This document shows positions 51,101-63,100 of a DNA stretch of 64,000 nucleotides, piece after piece (the stretch's first letter is position 1; every line of letters begins with the position of its first letter). A model generated the notes under the pieces. It worked only from the letters and a program-made list of their open reading frames with translations. It was not told the DNA's origin and ran no database searches. Position numbers and translations under genes: made by a program. Source of the stretch: Balanoglossus misakiensis (taxonomy: Eukaryota > Hemichordata); contig CM082580.2 in NCBI GenBank assembly GCA_040954595.2, positions 4,402,001-4,466,000 of the forward strand, written 5' to 3'.

Positions 51101-54100
51101 ATTCCAATGTGGCAGCGGAGAGTGTATACCATCACATTGGGTCTGTAACTACTGGGCGAGCTGTTTGGATGGTTCTGATGAGTTGGACTGTGATCATGAA
51201 GGTATGGAAAGATGCATATCATGTCTTATGATTCATCCCATTGCGAGGTATCGTTTCCGTATATAATTTTCTTCGGCTCTATTTACATCACATCAGAAAT
51301 TATCTCATAGTTGGCCGTTGGTATGTGATTAATTATATTTTTTTCCTCGGGTATTTTTGTTGTTTGGGTTTAAAACAACAACACCTCGCACTGTATTCGA
51401 TTTGACCAGCTGTTTTATATATACAGCAACTAGCAAATTATCCCTGAATGTAGTGCGCTTCTTGGAGAGAGCCATCTTTTCCTGTAAACTCGTAACGTAG
51501 GCTAAACTTTGAAAGTTTATAACATTGAGAAGCCTTTCGTCTTATTTTAGAGCACATAGGCGTCACTGGAAGCATGCATGGCAATAATCGATTGCAACAT
51601 TCTCCCCTGTTGGCCAATTGCCCCCTTGCAGTGCTGTATCTTATAGCGGATAGTAGCGTGATATAACATAATAAGTTAACGTGAAAATTATAATGAAGTC
51701 AAATCTCACGTGAGTAATCTGTCCAGTAGGAAACTGTTTTTAATTTTTCAGATGGCAATCTTGCTCGCGGAAAAGTGGCTACCCACAGCAGTACATTCAG
51801 GTGGTTTGGCGCCGAAAAAGCCGTCGACGGAATTCGGGCACCTTGGAGCAACATTGGGAGCTGTGCTTTCACAGAAATGGACTATGAGCCTTGGTGGCGA
51901 GTTGATTTGCAAAAGGAATATCAAATATTCAGAGTCGACATTATAAACAGAGAGGACTGCTGTAGTGAGTAAACGTTCAATTCTCACTGACTAAAATTAG
52001 TAACAACGGTACAAGTTGAATCTGCAACACTACCCTATTTTCAGAGTCGACATGACATGAATCAAAGACTAACTGGTTTGGCGGCAACAACAACAACAAC
52101 AACACATGTTTTTGAACCTCTATATGATTACCAACGAAGCACAAATAAACGCATATAAATAAAATAAATCCATATTGTAAAATCAACAAGCCATAAAGTA
52201 AAATATCATTAATTTGTTCCAAAGCATCAACACAAACTAAATATTTACATAACTTAGTAGATCTAGGCCTATAGTCATTATCGAATCACTTTCATGTTCT
52301 GATCCACACTAGTCCTTATTTAGCAATATCCCCGAAATTAATGTTTTGTTTTGTTTTCTGTTTCATTTTTATGTTACCAGGGCAACGTTTAGTTGGTGCT
52401 GAAGTGCGTGTTGGAAATCACCTTCTGCCTCAGGACAACAGAATTTGTGGAACTCCTTTGTACACAATCAACGAACGCCCTTTTGTAATTAATTGTCAAC
52501 ACAAAATAAGCGGACGATACGTCGGTGTTATGTTACCACGCCGATCGGAGTACCTGAGCCTCTGCGAAGTTGAAGTCTATGGTGCAGGTTGTTGGACATT
52601 TCTATTTAACCTTCAGTTAATTTTCATTTGATATCAATTGATATTAAACGTCACCATGCAATTTTTAAAGCTGCTTTCTTTCTAAAATATCGCAGCAGCT
52701 GGTATTAAAGGTCACAACGGCAATGTACTGTCAGTTGACATCTGCAAAAGCTTTATTAACACTGAGAGGAAATGCATTCCAACAACTCTTGCAGGGTACT
52801 TTATTTAATCCACTTGTCAAATTATGTTTCAAAAGAACCAGAATGTCTCCCGTTAGTCGATTATGCGTTTTGTTTCACGCTATCATTAAAGAGGAGGTTC
52901 TTCTCTGTATAGAATTTATGCAAATTAGGTACCTACGTTATGACTGTATAACCACATAATTGCCTTGGAAATTAATTACTTGAATTAGAACAGTATATAC
53001 CGAGGCAGTAAACGCTATTTTTAAATGAAGGGAAAATTGGCATAATAATGTCAGAGTGACTTTAACTTAGAACCCTGAACATTTTTGATGCAGATAGAAA
53101 CAACTGTAGTGATGGCAACATAACACTGTGTAACACGATGAATTCAGCTGGGTGTGCTTGCTGTGCCGGCTACCGGGCAAAAGACAATATGTGCGAAGGT
53201 ACGGATGACAGTTTACCTAATGGCTCTGTCCATTTTTTGAAATATTTACATGTATGAACATTTGACTTTTAATCAAGATGAATAACAGTCTGCCTTCAAA
53301 TCCTATTTAATTTAATGAGGAACCTTTGTGCCATTGTTGCCCCTGTCTGAACATGCTGTCTTTGCCAGCAGAGAGCTAGACAATGTTTTTTCAGGATTTT
53401 GTGGTTGACGAATGTTGGATAAAAAGGAACAAATGTAAAGTTGGTTACTGCATGCGAAGGTCAGAAGCGCACCAATAAGAAGTAACTTTTAACTTACAAT
53501 CTTAACTTGGTTTGACTTACAGACATAGACGAATGTGAACTAATTGAAATCAATTCCACTTGTGATCACGCATGCGTGAACACCCCTGGTTCATTCTACT
53601 GTGCCTGCAATGATGGGTATCATTTACTTCGTGATGGCAAGACATGCACACGTAAGTAATTTCTTAAATTGTCTGCACAAATATATTGAACTTAAAGGGA
53701 CAAAGTCTCTCTCTCGCTGCCCTTTTTCTCATTTAGTATGTTTGATGTAAGACACTGTTTATGTTATACTACATATGGATATATAGTGAATCAACGTTCG
53801 ACCACACACAACTTCCATCCCACCTGTAGACACGACAGTGAAAAATTCGCCAAAATGAATAATCGGTCTCAACTGTTCATTCTACTCTTATATCCTATAG
53901 ACATAACATTAATGCCGTTTTGGGCACAGGCATCTGCAGATAAGTTGGGGTTTTAACATTGTAATTAAGATAGAGGTTTCCTTTCAGAAACATTACTGAA
54001 TTCATCACTCTTTGAACCTTATGTTGAGTCTATCGCTGGATTTACCCTTGCAGGAACCTCAAAGTTGGTACTGTTTGAAGATGGGAAAACCTATTATGAC

Positions 54101-57100
54101 GCAATTTTATCATGTGAAAGTATTGGTATGACTTTAATGAAAATCCGAAATTGGCGAGATTGGCGAGACGCAGCAGATATCGTTATGGATCGACCTATTC
54201 GCATACTGTGGATTGACGGAAGAGTTTCTGACTATGCAACTAAAGAGGTTCAATCCAGCGATGGAACGATATCACAATTTGGAGCATTTTATTTGGGGGA
54301 GCCGAGTGGAAATGGTCCTTGCATCCAAATGTTTAAGTATGAAGTGTTTGTATTACATGTAATACTGGTTTGATTGTGAGGTGCGTGTGTTCCAGGAAGG
54401 TAGTTGCCCTCAATTTACATGTGCCCTTACATAGTTAACGGGTGTCGCAACGTCTTTCATTGACCATGCAGTGAAGCACCTTTTTATCTGGCTTCCAAAG
54501 CGATATGTGTATTATGGGCTACATCCCCCAGCTAGATTTCCCAAGGAAATTTAGCACTGCATGTGTGTGAGGCGTATTACTATAACAGTTCATATCTGTG
54601 GTAGAGAGTTACCAAACGAAAAGTTGACAATAGTTAGTATTAATGATGTGCCTTGAAACTATGACGTTTCAGGATAAACACGACTTTATATATATGGGAT
54701 GACGATTGGTGTGATACAAAGAAGCCATACGTTTGCGAGCAGAAACCAGGTAATACCATGTTTACAAAACATATGCAGCGGTAGTCTTTAAATTCTAATG
54801 GCAATGCCATTTGTTATCACATACACAAGCCACATTGTTATTTCTAAACAAAAAACTCTGTACTTCATGTTTTTGTCGGTCCACGTCTCGACATAAAGTA
54901 GCAATGTCACCACAACAGTACTCCTGGAGATTTAGATTTTGAGCTCTCAGATTAAAGGCCCATGAGCTGAAACTTTTGTGAAATTATCATGAAATCAATT
55001 TTCAAAGTGTACTCATATTAGCCCATATATGCCCGTAAAAAAGCATACGCCCACACATATGTGAAGAGTTCACGGCTTACATTCATTTTCATTACAGATG
55101 ATTGTAAGGTTCCAGTGGTCCGTGTCGGTTGTAGCAATATTTGTAAACACAAGCTGGGTTATCTAATATGCCCATGTATCACAAAGGAGTACCAGTACAT
55201 TGGAAAAGACCAAAGTGTCAGACGCTGCGCTGGTCAGTGAAATGTTGCTTTATTGTCACATTTGTTTGAAAAAGAACTGGTGTCTAGTGCATATGGACGT
55301 ATTAGCTTTGGCTCTTTGGTGAAGATTTGTAGTCATTGTTTGTAAACATAAAGTTCTTTGCAAGACCTGCTAGATGTTTATGTCGCCTAAAAATTAGTAA
55401 AAAGCACATCAGTAATATTATTATTATTTCTTCCTATAGGAGTGGAAGATTGTGTGACTCCAAATGGTAGAATTAACAAATGTGACGAGGTTTGCACCAG
55501 ACAAGTGGACAATATCTACTCAAGTTCAGCTTTATCAAATGCGTGCATTGGTAATATTGACCTGTAGCATGCATGATAACTACATATTTACGTCCACTAT
55601 AAAGAGCCACAACATTCTTAGGCAAATTTATTATACCCACCCACTGATGTGCATTGACACGGACATGATACCTGTATGCATCATTATGACGTCCATTTAC
55701 ATCATTATGACGCCAGTACGTTTACTTTGTGATTATGTCTAATGTGTAAACCTAACTAGAAGCAAGTTAGAGAAAGCCTGTCTCTATTCGTGGTGGATAT
55801 CATCCTTAGAGAATTTTCTCTGGAAGTCCTAATCCCACGATTCCAACAACAAAGGATCACCCCAGAAGTAGTAACGTCACACCCTCACACACCTTTCTAT
55901 AATTTGTGTGCTTCCACCTGCAGTATTCAACGACGCCTGCAGTGGCGATGAAACCCTTTACCTGTCGGAGGCTGACATAGGTCTTATAAGCTATAGACCT
56001 GGCAAACAACAGCTCTGTACTTGGACAGTAATTGTACCAAAAGGTGGGTTCATTTATGAATGGTTGACCACTTGATATTATTCAAATCAGTGGGCCCATT
56101 TGTTGTTCATCGATAATGTTGCTGCAGACTTTAACTATTATTCTCTTTTGTTTAACAATAAAATTGAGTCAACTTACCAGGAGACCATTGAAAATGCAGG
56201 AATAAAACGATTTGTAAAAAGACTTAATTGCATTAAATTAGTTCAACTTACTCACGAAAAGCTACACGTTGTTGACCTTTTGGCATTGACATTTTCACCC
56301 CAGTGTAACAAATGTAGTACTAATTAAGGTACTTGTTAACGATCACAATTTCTGAGCCATCTATAACTGTTGACACTGGCTAAATCACGTGGCTAGTAAA
56401 GACTTTTCTTTTCACAGGAATGACAATTACACTGATCATTCATTATTACAACCGTGTTGGCGACTGCATACCTTCATGTACTATTGACTATCTGGAGATA
56501 AATGACAAAGATGACAGCGATGACGACCAGCTTGCTCTTATCTGTGGAGATGAGGAAACTTTTCCAGAGGTGACTACGTTTGTTTTGCCATTATAATTGC
56601 TAATCATCAATGATCGCGAACATTTTCTGTCTTAAAGAAAATGTTGTATGTCGTATGAATTACTCACAATAATTGTACATCACTTGAAGCAATATCAGCA
56701 AAGCGAGGAATCTTTGGGAATTGCAGACATGATCAATGATTGGTATGGCTAAATACGCGACCAGAATTAATCTCTTAATTGTGTTAGCGTTCGACTACTT
56801 TGGAAATCTCACCATCACTAGATAGCAGATCCTATATTAGATGGCATTGACTTGTGAGCTACCATATCTATATGGAATTTTGCAACATATTTGTTTACGT
56901 GTTCCCAGAAAATACAATATTGCTCTCCTACATCTGGAACTAGTACAAACGCCAATTAGACTAAACCAAGTGTTTACTAATCATACTTCCTGTAACTCTA
57001 CATGACAACGCAGAAAATGGCCATCTCGTTGGCATGACAACATTCAGTCGCGTCCAATGAACTGCGAATAAATGTTTAAAAAGAATCTATGTTGTGATTG

Positions 57101-60100
57101 ATGTATTCACTGTCACATTTCACATCTTTAGGTTGTATACAGTGCTAGCGAAACCATGGTTATCAAGTTTACCAAACATGATGTTTATTTGCTCAGCCTT
57201 TTTCAACTTGTTGTGTTGCCAACAGGTAGGTGAATACTTTGCAAACGTATATAAGCAAACTTGACATTAAGTAATTAAGTATAGTAACTCGTGCTTATGC
57301 TGTACTTAGAAGAGTTCCGCAGCGTCTGTTTGTACCAAGTGTACTTCAGATGTTTAGTAAAGTCTATCAATATCTTATTTCTATCATTTTATTCCTGTTA
57401 TACAGACATACTCAACTGTCCAGAATCTATTGGCGAGAGCAACCTCAAATATGGAAATGCCACAGAGCTAGATCGACCGATGGTCATTATCGACACAACG
57501 ATGAAATTACCATGTGCCGGGAAAGTAAAACAATGGCGAATTAATATTAATCAAGGAGAAGGGAACAACAGTGTTCTTTACCCCGGAATTTATCGCCGTA
57601 ATCAAATAACTGGGTTCGCGTTAGTTGGTCAAAATGAGATATTGGTACCAAATGGGCAGAGCGGAATGATGGAGTTTGACATATCTGTAGACGAACGTCT
57701 TTCCTTTCAGCCTGGCGATTTCATTGGTAAGAGAAATCGTTTTTTTTTTTCAGTGTGTGGGTTTTTGACGTTAGAGTTCTGCTTGTGACATGGCACAATT
57801 TGGCGTCTGTTTGTAATGTTTCCAACATTCGTTTAGCTCTTAGTGCTTTCTCCCTAAAATACAGCTCCCTGCTGTTACAGTAGAAAATACACTTGTGCTA
57901 AACTTCTAAATTTTACATAATTCCCTAAACCCTAAACTTAAAATTAGTAAATTTAGTGATGATTCAATATATAATTATTAAAAAAAAATATTCCGAGTTA
58001 TCATACGTTTGATTACAAAATGTCACACATATATATTAAAGTAGATTTTTTTCTGATCAATGATTGACATTCTTTATTGTTTATAGGTATATATTACCCG
58101 AAAAAAGGTCACCTTCAAATGCGCGAAGGTTGCTACGCCTGCTCCATATGCGAAAGCAGGAACCTTTTAATGTCATCGACATCAGATGAAGTTCTTGTCG
58201 GGCAAACGTTTTCTGCTGAGATCCTGCCAGGCGCATACAGAATTCCAATACAGGCAGTACTGCAAACATGTACGTAGATGATGCCTTATGAAGTTTCAAA
58301 GATATACAATATTACCTTGGGGTGACTTACAACGGTGTTTTGTCGCATAATATGACAGAACTTCATGACCTCTGCGCGCGATCTGTGCAGTATGGTTATT
58401 ATTTTCATGAGTGAGAAGGTGTATTCTTCCGAGTATTTTTACGAGCGACAGCGAGTAAAAATACGGAAGAATACACCTTATCACGAGTGAAAATAATATC
58501 CATACTGCACAGATCGCGCGCAGAGGTCATGAAGTTCTGTTATTATTGCATATGTTTCCCCAGATTTGACGAAAATCAAAGTTTCGATCGCGGCGTATTG
58601 ATTTTCATTACAGTGATGCGCCAAAGGCTATGCAACCCAGAGATGGCCGCTCATTGGACAAAATGACGCAACCTTTGTTATGCAAAGTAGGGTCAAGTCG
58701 GTCCTTTCATCGGTGATTCAACTGAGGTCGCGAGATTGCAGCGGTAAATTTTGAAAATACTGGCGATAACGAGAGTTTTTTCGTAATTTTCGAGGTTCCA
58801 AAACACACTGACAACTAAATGTTCTGTTATTCTGACGATAGTTGGGAAGGATAATAAAAGAACATGCCAGAATGTTGAAAAATCCGCATGTTTCGGCGAT
58901 CATGTTGGCTCATTTCATCGGTGGTTTAGCTCAGGTCGCAAGATAGCATCGGCAATATTTGAGAAACTGGCGATAGCGAGGGATATTCCGAGGTTCCCAA
59001 ACATACTGCCAATTAATGTTTTGTTATTCTGACAAAATTTGGGAAGGATAAGACAATGGCGTCTCCGAATGTTGAAAATTCCCCACGTTTCGGCGATCAT
59101 ACTCCAGCTCTGCCGACGGCGTTCAATGTTTACAAACAAATGTAGTCCGGCTTGTTTTTACTCATTTGCATATGGGTTGTGAAAAATACCACTTTGTCAT
59201 GCGCCCAACTAAAACAACAATCGGCTTTTTTGCGACTGAAATAAAACTTTTGTTATATCCTCCGGAGGTTTATATGAACTCCAAGTGATTGTGTAACAGA
59301 ACGAGGGTTAAACTTTGAAAGATATGATCGATTGAAGGGGAAATGGGGGATCTTATTCTTCTGGATGCTCATTTGCATATGAGCTCGCAAAAATACCAGA
59401 ATTATTATTGCACGGCCCGCTTGGAATACTGTAGTACATATGCAATAATGTTTGTGTCATAACGATATTGTAAATGTGCTCCCAAGTGTGAAATAAAATA
59501 AAGATTATATTCTACCCGAAGAAAATAAGGAGGGCAGATAAGTAATCTAATTAATGCAAAATATTTGATTTTCAGATTGCATTTCTGAAGAATGTTCGGG
59601 TTGTGGAAGCAAAGCCACGTTCACTGAATTGGAGGGTACCTTTTACACGTCAAACTTTGTAACAGGCGATACCAAATTTGACGCAAATAGCTATTGCAAA
59701 TGGATAATAATGGCGTCAGAAGGTTCGTATATTCATGTGGAGTTCGACTCTTTTGATGTGCCTGGCAGGGAATCCGAAGACCAACTTAGATGTTCAAGCT
59801 ATGTTGCCCTGTACAACGACACAGAGCCCGATGAACGCAAACTAATGGCGAAGTTCTGCGGTTCAAACCCTCCATTAATTTCTTCGTTGTCAAATGTCAT
59901 TACTGTGACATTCTCTTCTGACGGTGGCGTAACTGGTAGAGGGTTTACTGCACATTATTACACAACAGGTAAGACTTTAATGTTCGTTGGAAGGGCAAAA
60001 AAAAGATTATTTTGCTTGAATTAACAGGAAACCAATGCAGTATATTCTGACAAGTCTTTCACTAACACACAGGAAGTAACTTTCTGTTAGTTGCACAATT

Positions 60101-63100
60101 CTCTGTATTTTAAATGCAAATTAATATCCACAAGGTAGCACAAGCGCCAATTGATGGAGAGGAAGATATTGATTAGTTTTGCTTAATTCAATGTGTTTTT
60201 CAACACAACAAATGTTTGGAAATATTGCGTGTCATAGCTCAATTCACTCCCGCGCCCAAAGACAATTATATAATGGCATATGTTATTACCTGGAGATAAA
60301 AGTAGTATAAGTGATGTGAATACCCAAGTGACAATGCCTGTCATTTACATCTATAAATATATACACTGTAGGTGTCATTTTAAGTATACAACTTAAGTAA
60401 TACAAGTGGGATTTATAAGTAACAACCAATACGTATAATCTAAATGAACAATGAAAGCAATAGTTTAATTTGTATCTGGTGTCATATGCGAGTTATAGCC
60501 GCAGCTGCAAACCGGACTAGTGTCACCCTTTGATCAATGTAAATGTCAGGGTACGGTTTAGTATGGGTACAAGTTTACCTTCATCAAATCCCTGCGTGTG
60601 GACACATACATGTAGCGACCGCATTAGATTACTAGTTCATCCAAATGTTGCTTATTTACAGATTGTCCAGGTCATGGGATGGGATTTTCGACATGGGATG
60701 ACCACTTCATTCTAGATACCAAATGTGGATACTTCCAATCGATCGGATACCCGCACCCTAACCCGCCTGATTCCAAGTGCAGTTGGACTATTCGGGTCTC
60801 AGAGCGTGAAGTGATCGAGATAACATTCCTGCACTTTAGTGTTGGTCCAAATTGTGTTAATAATTACCTGAAGGTTTACAACTCAGAAACTCCATCTGAA
60901 GCATTCCTTTACGGCACCTTTTGTGAAAACAAACATCCGGGCCACATTAAATCGACAGGCTCCGTCATGTACCTGGAGTTTGCTGGGTTACAATCTGGAG
61001 ATGGCGCCGGCTTCCTTGCAAAGTATATCGCTGTGCCTTACAATAGGAACATACGCATTAACATGACTCTAAATGCAGGTAAGTACATATTTACAGTACT
61101 GGTATATTGTAAAAATGAGACATTATGCAAAGCGTTCATGTCAGTATATTAGAAAACAGCAAATTGCCAACATTTAGTTCTCGTCATTGTTGAAGCTTGT
61201 AGAGGAATTGGGAGTGAAAGAATAAAGACTCTACAACCATAAATCTTCAATGTCCTTCTATACAGACTACAGATGTCCAGACGGAGACTGGGACGGGTTC
61301 CGCAGAGATTGCTACAAGTTCCACTCAGAGCAAGGCACGTTGACATGGATCGAGGCTGAAAGAAGGTGTGCCGAAGAGGACGCTCACCTAGTTAGCATAT
61401 TGGATGCAGACGAATCTGAATTCATCACCCACGCATTAGCCAGAATGTGGTGGCATGGTGATACCACTTTCTACATCGGTATACAATTTTTCTTTCAGTT
61501 CTAATTATCTTATCGTTCATGCTGTATGTAATGGCTTCATTTGGTTGTTACTGGAACACTGGCTTTTACACTGAAATCTTATCTACATAGGTTTACAGCT
61601 CCAGGCAGAAGAAAACATTCATCGATGGATTGATGGGAATCCGATGAGTTACACCGACTGGTATGTTTCTAAAACATATGTTTATTGAGGATGGGTGGAT
61701 GGCTCACTAAATTGACTAACTAACACATTTACAGTAATATGTGCGACTGGCTTAGTATCAAGACTTGTTTGCAGTCGTGAACAAACGGAGCTACAATTGG
61801 GCGCACCCAAATCTTTCCTCTGTTAGTAACCTTCACTTAGGTAAATTGATCAAACACCAACATGAACTGGTATAACATTGTGAAAAGCCTATGGCCTTTG
61901 TGAAGAAATCTTACTTGGTAACCATAACAGTGACATTGATATCCGATGTTACTGTAGAAATTGTGTCTGCCAATGTCTTGCCTTTCTAAGTGATGTCCTA
62001 AACGATTTGTATTTGCAGGGCGAGAGGGGAAACACGGGACGAAAATGACCAGCCTGATGGTTCCAGATTTGAGCTGTGCTCTGTCATCATTATGTCAAAC
62101 GTACACCACACAAAACACTGGCATGACATACAATGTGCCGTGGATTATGTAAAACAGTTTGCCTGTAAACAGCCAGCAATCTACATAGGCGATCAAAAAG
62201 ATGAGAAGTATGATGGGGTCGTCCAGTTCGGTAAGTGGAGCAGTTTTGAAATGGTTCATGATTTTTAATTACGAGGAAGCTTGGCATTTGTATTTAAGTA
62301 CAAGCATCATATGATATAAAGTGCGATAGGCTGTTGGGTCTACAGAATATCATAAATTATATGTGTCAACCAATAGTCCGAGTACATGTACAGTTTTCAT
62401 ATCTTGTCAAAAATAATGTATGCATTCATGTTCTAGGGTGTGAAGATTTATCTTGGGGAAGCTACGGAGACTTCTGTTTTAAACCAGTACTTGCAAACAG
62501 TGGAGACATTTGTACCATTAACAGAATGCCGTCATTCCCACACCTTTCCTCACACATGGACATAGCATTCCTCACATATTATCTAAGGTACATATGGGAC
62601 ATCAGAACAGATGGATTTGTGTTGCTACAGAGGAACATCACGTATGACATTACTGACGACATTACATGGTCCGATGCATGTGGGCATTTGTTAACTTGTG
62701 AGATCAGACAGGGGAATACGTCTTGGTCATCGAATGCCACTGATTTTGAAACATGTCTGGTTATTGGAGCACCAAATTGGAGCTTGAGTTACCAAAACTG
62801 CAGTAGTCCTATGATTGAATATGACCTTTGCCGACGCCAAGCATTGGGTAAGATGTGCTCTAAATGTTAACAGAGTTAGTCATCAAATTGAACATGTAAT
62901 GCTTATTCAGCAATGTTGGAATAATCTGAGCACATAATTATGCGAATAATCATGCAAGGACAAAAAATCCTGGTTGATAATGAACAATCGCTGAATTGTT
63001 GAATATTGTTACCTTTTTTTTATATTTTAAAAAGTGCATTTTGTTGTAAAACATTATGTGTAAACGTTATGTACACTTATATCATATTCATAGGAATACA

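Noticed and set aside
53738-53956. Possible extra exon before C-type lectin domain 1
   Set aside because: I looked for a missing N-terminal Cys hairpin but found no phase-compatible acceptor and donor pair.
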